Assembly (NCBI RefSeq): GCF_000429525.1
Contig: NZ_AUCA01000001.1
Coordinates: 1 to 64,000, forward strand
Origin: Alicyclobacillus contaminans DSM 17975
GTDB lineage: Bacteria > Bacillota > Bacilli > Alicyclobacillales > Alicyclobacillaceae
DNA length: 64,000 nt
Direction of reading: 5' to 3'
The translations under genes and the position numbers were made by a program. Position 1 is the first letter of the stretch. Every line of letters starts with the position of its first letter. Shown here in pieces: positions 7,340 through 15,603 of this stretch. The notes below the pieces were generated by a model that made no database searches, was not told where the DNA came from, and saw nothing but the letters and a program-made list of their open reading frames with translations.

Positions 7340-7813
7340 GGATTGGTTGGTTCAGGAAGTCTCCGCCATCGGTCGCGGACTCAGTGCCGGGATGCTCGAA
7401 TATCCGTGGTGGTTTTCCTGCGACAACGGTTAAGCCTTGCTCGGAGTGCTGCCGCTCGGGCGCTTTGAACTGTGCGAAGACACGCTGCGCCTGTCTATGG
7501 CCTCCTGTACCCGGTGGTCTGCCAGATGTTTGGTATTCAGCCGCTGGCGCACGAGCGGCAGTGCTGCATTCACCTGAACATGCCTGGGGCTTGGCGGGAT
7601 GTGTCGATGCGGAGACTGAGGAGGGGGGACAACCGGATGGATCTCCACTACCATCGAACCGAGGACGGGCAGGTTCTCTTGCACGCGGCGTCGGAGGCCG
7701 ATTGGACATGGCCCGTCTCGCTGCTGCATGCCACAGGGTCATCCATTCGTCTGGACGACGGCATCCTCAGCGTGCCGGCCGGCGGACAGGTCACATTGGC
7801 AGTCTCGCCGTGA
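7309..7813 (+). pseudogene. Broken C-terminal part of a glycoside hydrolase
   Basis: A rightward frame from about 7309 reads AMEWVKYNTDWLVQEV, IGRGLSAGMLEYPWWFSCDNG and then a TAA at 7431 where Tyr is expected. The same frame continues with ALLGVLPLGRFELCEDTLRL. After about 7490 the homology moves to another frame (VYGLLYPVVCQMFG onwards) and runs to a stop at 7813. This resembles the C-terminal half of amylo-alpha-1,6-glucosidase or glycogen-debranching-like enzymes. It carries a nonsense mutation, a frameshift and a 5' truncation. Its left end overlaps the chemotaxis remnant on the other strand, marking a deletion junction near 7310-7325. Confidence 0.7.
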
Positions 7814-7981
7814 GCGGAACCGAATGTCCACTTCATGCAAGGGATTTCGCATGCTTCGAGCGAGTTTGCAATTTCCTCATGAAGCGGCTGCCTGAACGGT
7901 TCTGCGGCGACATTCGGGCGAACATGTGCGGGAACCTGCCGCCGCTCGGTCAACCGCACTTCTTCGGTGTAGACGACGCGG

Positions 7982-8296
7982 TCACAGTTCCACCCATTTG
8001 TTCGCCCAGTCCTGCACCTTTTCCATGACGGCTTGCAGTTCCCGGCCCTTCTCCGTAAGATGATACTCGATGCGGACGGGCGTTTCAGGGTACACGGTCC
8101 GCTTCACAATCCCCGCATTTTCCAACTCCTTCAGACGCTCCACGAGCATCCTGTCGCTCAAATGGGGAATCACCTCGGCGATTTCGGAAAACCGGTGCTT
8201 GCCGGACAGCATGGCGTGAATAATCAGTCCCGTCCACCGCTTTCCGAGCAGTTCGAAGGCGGATTCGAATTTGGGGCACATCTGGTAGTCAGCCAT
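7982..8296 (-). CDS. HxlR-family winged-helix transcriptional regulator
   Basis: About 104 residues, normal for HxlR regulators. The family pattern CPKFESAFELLGKRWTGLII leads into the winged helix with FSEIAEVIPHLSDRMLVERLKELE. The conserved early Cys (residue 7) is the residue that senses electrophiles or oxidants in relatives such as HypR and YodB. The ATG at 8296 was chosen because GAGGTG lies about eight bases upstream; the open frame extends to a GTG three codons earlier. It is divergent from a DoxX gene, which it probably controls together with itself from the shared 128-base gap. Confidence 0.88.
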   Translation of the reverse strand: MADYQMCPKFESAFELLGKRWTGLIIHAMLSGKHRFSEIAEVIPHLSDRMLVERLKELENAGIVKRTVYPETPVRIEYHLTEKGRELQAVMEKVQDWANKWVEL

Positions 8297-8334
8297 TGCG
8301 AACACCTCACTCTAAACTAATTATAAATCAGATG

Positions 8335-8363
8335 TTGACTAAAAGTAAGTATCAAGGTATGAT
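8335..8363 (+). promoter_or_regulatory. Sigma-A promoter of the DoxX gene
   Basis: TTGACT at 8335 and TATGAT at 8358 are separated by 17 bases. Start would be near 8370, about 55 bases before the DoxX GTG. Confidence 0.75.
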
Positions 8364-8379
8364 GAGGACGCGGACTTAG

Positions 8380-8396
8380 GCTTACCAATCGTAAGC
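8380..8396. promoter_or_regulatory. Inverted repeat, candidate HxlR operator
   Basis: GCTTAC and GTAAGC are separated by five bases, just downstream of the predicted DoxX transcription start. Size and position fit a repressor site for the divergent HxlR protein. Confidence 0.5.
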
Positions 8397-8423
8397 TAGT
8401 AAAATAAAGGAAGGTGTTTTGCG

Positions 8424-8813
8424 GTGAGTCTTGGACTGTTGATCATTCGCCTGGTGATTGGACTCACCATGGCGGGACACGGGACGCAAAAGTTGTTCGG
8501 CTGGTTCGGTGGCCACGGATTGAAGGGAACCGGCGGCTGGCTGGAATCCATCGGCCTGAAACCGGGGATGTTCATGGCGCTGCTGGCGGGGCTCGCGGAA
8601 CTGGTCGGCGGGATCCTCTTTGCAGTTGGATGGGGAATGCCTGTCGCGGCGATTCTGATTGTACTGACTATGCTCGTGGCCGTGGTAAAGGTTCACGGGA
8701 AGAACGGTTATTGGGTGACCCAGAACGGGTTTGAGTATAATCTCATCCTCATGGCGATTGCCGTCGGCGTGGCCCTGGTGGGTCCCGGCGCGTACGCGAT
8801 TCACATCGGTTAA
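8424..8813 (+). CDS. DoxX-family membrane protein
   Basis: About 129 residues with four predicted membrane helices. The family signature is the early GHGTQKLFGWFGGHGL followed by LAGLAELVGGILFAVG and KVHGKNGYW. DoxX proteins are small integral membrane proteins often linked to quinone, thiol or oxidative stress responses, and are commonly controlled by HxlR or MarR regulators as here. The start is GTG at 8424 with AAGGAAGG upstream. A ring-cleavage-type dioxygenase gene follows 62 bases later and may share the transcript. Confidence 0.85.
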   Translation: MSLGLLIIRLVIGLTMAGHGTQKLFGWFGGHGLKGTGGWLESIGLKPGMFMALLAGLAELVGGILFAVGWGMPVAAILIVLTMLVAVVKVHGKNGYWVTQNGFEYNLILMAIAVGVALVGPGAYAIHIG

Positions 8814-8875
8814 CGCAGCGGCGCGCCGTTCCAACAGAGGGCGGTGCTTCGCACAGAGTCCACAGGGAAGGGGCC

Positions 8876-9658
8876 GTGAACATGCTGCCGTCACTCTTCA
8901 TCGCGCACGGTGCACCGCTGTTGGCTGTGGAGGCCAACGAATACACGCAATTCCTTCGTGAATTAGGAGAAAATCTGCCGCGCCCCCGGGCCGTGGTGCT
9001 GTTTTCCGCTCATTGGCTGGCGGGCGTACAACGCGTCAGCGCGGTGGATACGTATGAGACCATCCACGATTTCGGAGGATTTCCGGAGGAACTGTACCAG
9101 ATTCAATACCCCGCAAAGGGGGACGCGGAGATGGCGCGCGCGGTGGAAGCGCGGTTGGCGGAACACGGCATTCCTTCCGCGGTGGATACGGGGCGCGGCC
9201 TCGACCATGGCGCATGGGTGGTGCTGCGGCTGCTGTATCCGGAAGCGGATGTGCCGGTGGTTGCGATGTCCGTGAATCCCCGGCTCACCCCGGCTGAACA
9301 GTACGACATCGGGAAGGCGCTGGCGGCGCTGCGGCAGGAGGATGTTCTCCTGATTGGCAGCGGCGGTACCGTCCACAACCTGGGCGCGTTGGCGTGGAAC
9401 GCCAGCCAGCCGAACGACTGGGCGCTTGCGTTCGACCAGTGGCTGGAGCGCCACGTGAAAGCGTGGGATTTGGGATCGCTCTTCCAATATGAGGCCCTCG
9501 CTCCCCACGCGCGCCTGGCGGTTCCGCCACATGGAAATGAGCATTTTGCTCCCCTCTTGTATGCGATGGGCGCTGCGGATGACGTCCGTACGGCGGCGTT
9601 GCTGCATCGGAGCTACCGGTATGGGAGTCTCAGCCAGAGCGTTTGGCAGTTCGGTTAA
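8876..9658 (+). CDS. Class III extradiol (DODA-type) dioxygenase
   Basis: About 260 residues of the LigB/DODA superfamily. Candidate metal-binding histidines are visible in IAHGAP near the N-terminus, SAHW around residue 46, and GGTVHNL in the middle; GNEHF near residue 220 may supply the catalytic base. Relatives include YgiD (4,5-DOPA extradiol dioxygenase) and aromatic-ring cleavage enzymes. The start may be GTG at 8876 or ATG at 8882. It sits downstream of DoxX under a probable HxlR-controlled promoter, a combination typical of quinone/catechol detoxification operons. A strong hairpin follows the stop. Confidence 0.85.
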   Translation: MNMLPSLFIAHGAPLLAVEANEYTQFLRELGENLPRPRAVVLFSAHWLAGVQRVSAVDTYETIHDFGGFPEELYQIQYPAKGDAEMARAVEARLAEHGIPSAVDTGRGLDHGAWVVLRLLYPEADVPVVAMSVNPRLTPAEQYDIGKALAALRQEDVLLIGSGGTVHNLGALAWNASQPNDWALAFDQWLERHVKAWDLGSLFQYEALAPHARLAVPPHGNEHFAPLLYAMGAADDVRTAALLHRSYRYGSLSQSVWQFG

Positions 9659-9659
9659 C

Positions 9660-9707
9660 CCGTTCCATCAGGGGCCACCACCCGCAGGAGGGGGGGCCCC
9701 TGAACGG
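9660..9707. terminator. Two-way terminator hairpin
   Basis: CCGTTC...CAGGGGCC on the left pairs with GGCCCCTGAACGG on the right. It separates the rightward dioxygenase from the leftward acyl-CoA dehydrogenase. Confidence 0.6.
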
Positions 9708-9773
9708 TCACAGATCGGCGTTTTCAAAGTGGATAACAATACCCAGGGTTTCCGCCGCTCCTCTGCCGATGGC

Positions 9774-10970
9774 TCATACCTCCGGATTCCATGCGGGCAG
9801 CATTCGGTTCAACGGCTTATCCTGTCGAAATCCCAAGGCGTATTCCGCCTGCATGATGGTGTGGATTTCCCGCGTGCCTTCGTAAATGACCAACGCCCGC
9901 GCATTGCGCAGGAACCGCTCCACCGGGTATTCGTTGGAGTAGCCATAGGCGCCGTGGATCTCCACCGCGTTGTTGGCCGCTTCAAACGCTGTGTCGGCGG
10001 CAATCCATTTGGCCAGAGACGTCTCCCGCGTGTTCCGCACGCCCCGATTTTTCAGCCATCCCGCCCGGTACACCAACAACTCTGAGATCTGCAGCCCCGC
10101 TTCCATTTTGGCAATCATCTGCTGCACCAATTGGTGGCGGCCAATCTCCTTGCCAAACGTTTTCCGCGTCAACGCGTATTTGACCGACGCATCCAGGCAC
10201 GCTCGCGTCAATCCCACGGCACCCGCCGCCACGGTGAAGCGCCCGTTGTCCAGCGCCGACATGGCAATTTTGAATCCCTCGCCCTCTTCGCCAAGGCGAT
10301 TCTCCACGGGTACGCGCACGTCTTCCAAAATCACTTCCCCCGTGTCGCCGCCGTGAATCCCGAGCTTTCCGGTGATGGGGCGCGTGGTGACACCTGGAAA
10401 GTTTCGCTCCACGATGAATGCGGTCATGCCCCGGTGCTTCAACGCCGGATTGACCGTCGCGAACACGAGCAGATGATCCGCGTGATTCGCCATGGAGATC
10501 CACAGTTTCGATCCGTTCAGCACATACTCATCTCCAACCCGCACGGCCCGGGTCCGGATGGCTCCCGCGTCTGATCCCGCATCCGGTTCGGTCAAGGCAA
10601 ATGCCGCAAGCGCCCTGCCCTGGGCCTGCGGCACGAGGTAGCGTTGTTTTTGATCCTCTGTCCCCCACTGCAGCAGCGTCATGCTGTGGAGGCCCGTGTG
10701 AACCGACACAGCGGTGCGGTACGCGGTGTCTCCGTATTCCAGCTCGCTGCACACAATGGCCAGCGCGTTGTAATCCATGCCGGCCCCGCCGTACTGTTCT
10801 GGAATGCACACGCCCATGAGACCAAGTTCGGCCAGTTTGCGGATGACGCCCGTTTCAAAGTGATGGTTCTCGTCCCAGGTTTTGATGTGGGGGAGAATTT
10901 CATTCTTCGTGAACTGGCGGACGAGCGCTTGCAGTTCCAACTGCTCCGGACTGAGAGAGAAATCTAGCAT
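9774..10970 (-). CDS. Acyl-CoA dehydrogenase
   Basis: About 398 residues with the usual three-part fold. The N-terminal helices begin MLDFSLSPEQLELQ. FAALTEPDAGSD-like signature 1 appears as AFALTEPDAGSDAGA, followed by WISMANHADHLLVFA. The C-terminal helical domain ends with the flavin-binding QIHGAYG-like segment (EIHGAYGYSNEYP) and the catalytic glutamate in IYEGTREIH. It oxidises a short- or medium-chain acyl-CoA to enoyl-CoA, passing electrons to electron-transfer flavoprotein. The ATG at 10970 follows AAAGGATG. It stands alone; no thiolase or enoyl-CoA hydratase is nearby, so substrate length cannot be inferred. Confidence 0.92.
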   Translation of the reverse strand: MLDFSLSPEQLELQALVRQFTKNEILPHIKTWDENHHFETGVIRKLAELGLMGVCIPEQYGGAGMDYNALAIVCSELEYGDTAYRTAVSVHTGLHSMTLLQWGTEDQKQRYLVPQAQGRALAAFALTEPDAGSDAGAIRTRAVRVGDEYVLNGSKLWISMANHADHLLVFATVNPALKHRGMTAFIVERNFPGVTTRPITGKLGIHGGDTGEVILEDVRVPVENRLGEEGEGFKIAMSALDNGRFTVAAGAVGLTRACLDASVKYALTRKTFGKEIGRHQLVQQMIAKMEAGLQISELLVYRAGWLKNRGVRNTRETSLAKWIAADTAFEAANNAVEIHGAYGYSNEYPVERFLRNARALVIYEGTREIHTIMQAEYALGFRQDKPLNRMLPAWNPEV

Positions 10971-11558
10971 GCTTTGATCACATCCTTTCATATGCTCTGT
11001 TATTCTGAAAACCAAGCTCCAGGCCGAATTGGCCACAGAGCGCATTGAATGAGTGATGGTTGCGCAGATGAATTCCTGTAATCGGATGAATATTCAGACG
11101 TGAATATGCTACGCTCCCTACGGAAACATTTCAACAGTCTTCAGATCACTTTTTCGTCCTGTGATTCATTTCCACAGCATGTGATACACCCGGTGGTCAG
11201 CAACAAATTTCAGTTTGATGCACTTTACCTTCGATGGTGCCAAGCTAGTTGTTTCGGACGTTTAGCAATTCAACCGCTTTCCACGCGCAGGTTCCTTGGC
11301 GGGTTTTCGAGGGACTCTACAGAACATCAAATCGCCGCTCACGGTCCGATTTGGCCGAAAACGGCGATCCCAAGATTTTAGAACAGGCGATAAACCCTCA
11401 TTATGTAACACGTCTCTGCTCATTTCTCACCGAAATCGTCGGGACAAACACGAGCCGTTGCCCACTGTCGGAGGGGGCATTCCAAACTGCCTCCACTTTG
11501 GACAGCGGGAAATATACCGCGTTCACTTTGAGCTTTGTTTTCGAAATGGAAAAAGAGG
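10971..11558. other. Long non-coding gap before a MarR gene
   Basis: No gene recognised. The open frames at 11100-11381 and 11249-11589 have no family features. The gap probably holds promoters for the leftward dehydrogenase and the rightward MarR gene, but I could not identify a convincing -35/-10 pair. Confidence 0.35.
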
Positions 11559-12008
11559 ATGGAGTCCGATGAAGAGAAACAGTGGTTGAGAGAACATTGC
11601 CAAAATGCCGTGCTGCTCGAGGCCATGGAAAACATGACCACAATGATGATCCATGTGTTAGATACCATTGGTCGGTTTCAACCCGTGAATGGTATAACTA
11701 TCTCAAAGCATATGGATGTTCCAAAAGGCACTGTGTCAAAGATCACACGGGGGTTGATGAAGAGTGGGCTGATAGTGACAGGGTCTCTTCCCGAAAATAA
11801 GAAGGAAATACTGTTCCGTTTGACTCCTCTTGGGCAAGAACTTTTCGAACTCCATGACACCCTACATCAGAGAATTGAAGTCGGTGTTGATAAGATTTTT
11901 CAGAAATATGATGTAAATGAACTCCGTTTTATTATCAAGTTCTTAAGAGATGGTTTGGAATCGCCATGGATAGACCCAGGTTCGAACAGTGAACACAAAC
12001 ATAAATGA
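11559..12008 (+). CDS. MarR-like winged-helix regulator
   Basis: About 149 residues. A central winged helix is visible in GRFQPVNGITISKHMDVPKGTVSKITRGLMKSGLI-type order (helix-turn-helix around MDVPKGTVSKI), followed by a wing with KKEILFRLTPLGQELF and a C-terminal dimerisation helix. The ligand and targets are unknown. The start is uncertain: ATG at 11559 gives the usual family length but has AGAGG directly adjacent, and a TTG at 11535 is also possible. Base use is more AT-rich than in the flanking genes. A terminator follows at 12095. Confidence 0.72.
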   Translation: MESDEEKQWLREHCQNAVLLEAMENMTTMMIHVLDTIGRFQPVNGITISKHMDVPKGTVSKITRGLMKSGLIVTGSLPENKKEILFRLTPLGQELFELHDTLHQRIEVGVDKIFQKYDVNELRFIIKFLRDGLESPWIDPGSNSEHKHK

Positions 12009-12094
12009 CTCTCGCCCACAAATGTTCAGTAAGTTCCATGCTCCCTGCCCGTACGACAGAACGCGTCCCATAACGGGGGTTTTGTCGACTCAAA

Positions 12095-12125
12095 GGTCTT
12101 CAGATTCCATTCTGGAGCCTTTTTC
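12095..12125 (+). terminator. Intrinsic terminator after the MarR gene
   Basis: GG-CTTCAGA (with one bulged T) pairs with TCTGGAGCC around TTCCAT, followed by TTTTTC. Confidence 0.6.
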
Positions 12126-12137
12126 GTCAGTCTCGCG

Positions 12138-12300
12138 ATGGGCGTAGTGCGCAAGGGCGCTGCCATGTCGTATGATCTCTTGCTCGGATTTACGGGAATT
12201 GTGTCGTTTGGACACGCCATGTTCTTTGGCACCGGGGCCTGTGTGATGGGCATTTGTCTGCCCCGGGGAAACGGGGCCCTCGGCAGCCTGACATTCGGGT
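12138..12300 (+). pseudogene. Remnant of livM (branched-chain amino acid ABC permease)
   Basis: The frame reads AAMSYDLLLGFTGIVSFGHAMFFGTGA, split here only for description. This is the hallmark region of LivM-type permeases near residues 35-75. After about 50 residues the similarity ends and the same open frame runs into the hydrolase gene. A whole LivM has over 300 residues, and no other liv genes are near, so this is a deletion remnant. It has no ribosome binding site of its own. Confidence 0.7.
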
Positions 12301-12350
12301 TGGTGCAAAGGTGTGCTTGGCACGATACTTCAATGGAGAGGGCGACGCAC

Positions 12351-13568
12351 ATGGAAGACAACGTTCCTGCCTTCAAACCGGCAGAAGATCTGACAACGAA
12401 CGGATGGGGCGTGGACGCCGATGCGGAGCCGCTGGTGGAGCGCCGGCCCCGGATTGAACGACCCATCCCCGGGGGCTGGTGGACGGGAACGGTCGGCGGG
12501 AGCCGTGCCGTCGTACGCCTGCCGGAGGCGGCGTTGTGGAACGGGAAACTGATGATTGGCGCCACTCCTGCGGTGCGCAATGAGTTCTCGCTCGACCTCC
12601 TGTTGAGTGACATCGCATTGCAGCGCGGCTACGCATATGCCGCCTGCGACAAGGGGACGCCGGGCTTGGTCCTGCGAGATCCGGACCGGCAGATGACCGA
12701 GTGGCCGGAGAACTATCGACAGTTGACCGAGTTTGCGAAGTCCGCGGTCCGCACTCACTACGGTCAACCTGCCAACAAGGTGTACATTTCCGGCGTTAGC
12801 AATGGCGGGTACATCACCCGAATCATGTTGGAGCGATTTCCAGAACTGTTTGACGGAGGCGTAGAATGGGAAGGGGTGCTCTGGCAATCGGAAGGGCGGC
12901 ACCTGCTGACCTGCCTGCCGGTGTACGTCCAGCAGTTCCCGGTGTACGCCAATTGGCGCGGCGACAGCACCTCGTCCGAGCGCCACGCCGCGCTGGAGGC
13001 GCTGCTGGCGGCGGGATTGCATCCGGAAACGGAACCGTACTGGCCGCAGTACTTCATGATGTATTGGTTGGTGTCACTGTGGCTGTATGGACGCAATCTC
13101 GATCCGGATTGGGCCCCGTTCGCTGCGCCTTGGGACAACAGATGGCTGCAAGATCCGAGCCCGCTTGCGTACCCATGGGCGGATCGATTGGATGTGCTGG
13201 CTCGGCGCATCGAACCCATCGCCAATACGGGACATTTGACCAAACCGCTGCTATCGGTGGCGGGCAACTGGGATTGCCTGGTGGCGTTCCCGCACCACGC
13301 GCAGGCGTACGCGCGGCTGGTGGAAAGCCGGGGTGCTGCGCATTGGCACCGGCTGTACGAGATTGAGCGAGGCAATCACGTGGATGGGATGCTGCGCGGC
13401 CATCGCGGGCGTCAACAGGCGGTGCACCCATCCTACGAGGCGGCGCTCCATCACTTGGAGGCATGGGTCGAACGGGGCATCGTGCCGCCGCCGTCCGGTC
13501 GATTCGGGACGGTGTCGGCGTTTGCTGGAGACGTGACGCTGTACACGTCCGTCGCTCCCTCAGATTAA
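12351..13568 (+). CDS. Alpha/beta hydrolase, tannase or hydroxybutyrate-oligomer-hydrolase-like
   Basis: About 405 residues. The nucleophile elbow is GVSNGGY (around residue 144). A GNWDCLV segment and a late ERGNHVDG plausibly supply the acidic residue and the catalytic histidine. The architecture resembles tannase/feruloyl-esterase and 3-hydroxybutyrate oligomer hydrolase proteins; no signal peptide is seen. The ATG at 12351 follows GGAGAGGG; the open frame extends upstream only because it is fused in frame to the livM remnant. The next gene, 16 bases downstream, is a 3-hydroxybutyrate dehydrogenase. The pair could release 3-hydroxybutyrate from an ester or oligomer and oxidise it. The substrate is inferred from this neighbour only. 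Confidence 0.7.
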   Translation: MEDNVPAFKPAEDLTTNGWGVDADAEPLVERRPRIERPIPGGWWTGTVGGSRAVVRLPEAALWNGKLMIGATPAVRNEFSLDLLLSDIALQRGYAYAACDKGTPGLVLRDPDRQMTEWPENYRQLTEFAKSAVRTHYGQPANKVYISGVSNGGYITRIMLERFPELFDGGVEWEGVLWQSEGRHLLTCLPVYVQQFPVYANWRGDSTSSERHAALEALLAAGLHPETEPYWPQYFMMYWLVSLWLYGRNLDPDWAPFAAPWDNRWLQDPSPLAYPWADRLDVLARRIEPIANTGHLTKPLLSVAGNWDCLVAFPHHAQAYARLVESRGAAHWHRLYEIERGNHVDGMLRGHRGRQQAVHPSYEAALHHLEAWVERGIVPPPSGRFGTVSAFAGDVTLYTSVAPSD

Positions 13569-13584
13569 CCGGAAGGTGATATGC

Positions 13585-14370
13585 ATGGAACAACAACTGC
13601 ACGGAAGGGCGGCGGTGGTCACCGGCGCCGCCAGCGGCATCGGTTTGGCGATTGCCACCAAATTTGCAGAACAGGGTGCGCGCGTAGTGATTTCAGACCT
13701 GCGGCCAGAGGCTGCAGCCGAGGCGGCGGAAGCCCTGCGCCAGCGGGGACTGGAAGCGGTGCACTGCGCTGCCGACGCCGCCAAGGAACAGGATATCCAG
13801 GCTCTGTTGGCGTTTGTGCGGGAACGGTACGGATCGATTGACATTCTGGTGAACAACGCAGGCATCCAGCACGTGGCGGCCATCGAAGAATTCCCGACGG
13901 AGAAGTTTGAACAAATCGTGCGGCTGATGCTGGTGGGGCCGTTCATGGCCATCAAGTATGCGTTTCCACACATGAAAGCAGCGGGATTTGGGCGCATCAT
14001 CAACGTTGCGTCCATCAATGGGCTCATTGGCTTTGCGGGCAAAGCGGCGTACAATTCGGCGAAGCACGGCGTCATTGGGTTGACGAAGGTGGCCGCGCTG
14101 GAGGGCGCCGCGCGCGGCATCACAGTGAACGCCCTCTGCCCGGGTTACGTGGATACGCCGCTGGTCCGCAACCAGCTGCGGGATCTGGCGGCGACCCGCG
14201 GCGTCCCATTGGAAAAGGTGCTGGAGGAAGTGATCTATCCGCTGGTTCCTCAGCGCCGTCTGCTGCAACCGGAAGAAATCGCGGACTACGCGGTGTTTCT
14301 GGCATCGGATAAGGCGCGGAGCGTCACCGGGCAGGCGGTGGTCATTGACGGCGGCTACGTTGCGCAGTAA
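13585..14370 (+). CDS. bdhA: D-3-hydroxybutyrate dehydrogenase
   Basis: About 261 residues, the normal length for bacterial 3-hydroxybutyrate dehydrogenase. It is a classical SDR with TGAASGIG for cofactor binding, NNAG, the catalytic Ser in NVASINGL, the YNSAK active-site motif, and LCPGYVDTPLV. The phrase NNAGIQHVAAIEEFP and the C-terminal VTGQAVVIDGGY are characteristic of the group. It converts (R)-3-hydroxybutyrate to acetoacetate with NAD+. The ATG at 13585 was chosen over a GTG at 13576 because GGAAGG lies about eight bases upstream. It is probably co-transcribed with the hydrolase 16 bases upstream. Confidence 0.85.
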   Translation: MEQQLHGRAAVVTGAASGIGLAIATKFAEQGARVVISDLRPEAAAEAAEALRQRGLEAVHCAADAAKEQDIQALLAFVRERYGSIDILVNNAGIQHVAAIEEFPTEKFEQIVRLMLVGPFMAIKYAFPHMKAAGFGRIINVASINGLIGFAGKAAYNSAKHGVIGLTKVAALEGAARGITVNALCPGYVDTPLVRNQLRDLAATRGVPLEKVLEEVIYPLVPQRRLLQPEEIADYAVFLASDKARSVTGQAVVIDGGYVAQ

Positions 14371-14585
14371 CCGAACGGGACGGGCACGCGGGGGCCGGTG
14401 GCGTCATGCTTTCGTAGGATACGTGCCCTTCCACTCCTTAGACATGGAAGTACGAAAACAGTTTCGAGTCTGGCCTTCCACCTTGCAACGACAGCCGAAA
14501 TGAGAAGGCAAGATGTCAGAAGCAAATTCGCCGATGAACTGGTACAACGGAATCGAGGCGTGATCTCTAATGGGGAGGCATCTTC

Positions 14586-15554
14586 ATGAAACCCAAAGAC
14601 ATCATCATGCTCCTTCTCTTGGCTGCGTTGTGGGGCGGTTCCTTCCTATTTATGCGCATTGGGGCGCCCGCACTGGGACCGGTGATGCTCATTGAGCTGC
14701 GCGTATTGCTGGCGGGAATCACACTGGTTGGCTTGGCGTTGGCAAGTCGGCACCGCATTCATATCTTGCACAAGTGGTGGCAGTACCTCGTGCTGGGAGC
14801 GGCCAACGCCGCCATCCCCTTCACGCTCATTTCGTACGCCGAATTGCGGCTGAGTGCGGGGCTGGCGGCCATCCTCAACGCCACAACGCCCATGTTCACC
14901 GCGCTGGTTGCTTGGTTGTGGGCGAACGAGCCATTCAACCTGAAAAAGCTGTCCGGGGTGGTGCTGGGCATTCTCGGCGTGGGCGTGTTGGTGGGCTGGC
15001 AATCCGGCGGCAATGGACCTCACCTCTGGCTCTCCGCGTCGTTCTCGCTGCTCGCCGCCCTCTCTTACGGCGTGGCGGGCGTGTTTTCCTCGCGGTACTT
15101 CAAGGGGGAAAGTCCGATGGATATGGCCATCGGTCAGCAGTTGGCGGCGAGCATCATCCTGGTTCCGTGGAGTTTGGCGGCACTTCCTCGGGAGGCCCCG
15201 TCACCGGTTGTCACGGTATCCGTCCTCGGACTGGCTGTGCTGTGTACCGCCATCGCCTACCTGTTTTACTTTGCGCTCATCCACAGCGTCGGTGCGTTGA
15301 AAACGTTGACCGTCACGTTCTTGGTCCCTGTGTTTGGCGTCATCTGGGGCAGGCTATTCCTCCAGGAACCCGTCACTCTGCGGATTCTCCTCGGGTTGCT
15401 CATCATTTTGTCGAGCGTCGCCCTCGTGGCCAACGTGCGTGTGGATCGAACGCGCCACAGAAACGCAGAGGCGTCGCGGAACGGCGACCGGCGCGGCCAT
15501 CGCCCGGAGAGCACGGTGGAGGACGCACTGAACGTCATGAGGTGCGAAGAATAA
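14586..15554 (+). CDS. EamA-family (DMT) transporter
   Basis: About 322 residues with ten predicted membrane helices in two EamA repeats. The first begins LLAALWGGSFLFMRIGAP and contains LNATTPMFTALVAWLWANE; the second contains SYGVAGVFSSRYFK and TFLVPVFGVIWGRLFLQEP. These are drug/metabolite transporters, mostly exporters of amino acids or other small metabolites. The C-terminal tail of about 40 residues after the last helix is charged. The ATG at 14586 has GGGGAGG upstream. A terminator follows directly. Confidence 0.88.
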   Translation: MKPKDIIMLLLLAALWGGSFLFMRIGAPALGPVMLIELRVLLAGITLVGLALASRHRIHILHKWWQYLVLGAANAAIPFTLISYAELRLSAGLAAILNATTPMFTALVAWLWANEPFNLKKLSGVVLGILGVGVLVGWQSGGNGPHLWLSASFSLLAALSYGVAGVFSSRYFKGESPMDMAIGQQLAASIILVPWSLAALPREAPSPVVTVSVLGLAVLCTAIAYLFYFALIHSVGALKTLTVTFLVPVFGVIWGRLFLQEPVTLRILLGLLIILSSVALVANVRVDRTRHRNAEASRNGDRRGHRPESTVEDALNVMRCEE

Positions 15555-15558
15555 ACAA

Positions 15559-15583
15559 GGGCGATGCCTTTGTGCAATCGCCC
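15559..15583 (+). terminator. Terminator between convergent genes
   Basis: GGGCGAT pairs with ATCGCCC around an eleven-base loop. It lies just after the EamA gene and before the end of the leftward glycosidase-like gene. Confidence 0.6.
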
Positions 15584-15603
15584 TGTTGAATCACAGATTT
15601 ATC

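Noticed and set aside
12317-12332. Sigma-54-like TTGGCACG-N4-TTCAA before the hydrolase gene
   Set aside because: The invariant GC of the -12 element is missing, and the start it predicts would fall after the ribosome binding site of the gene.
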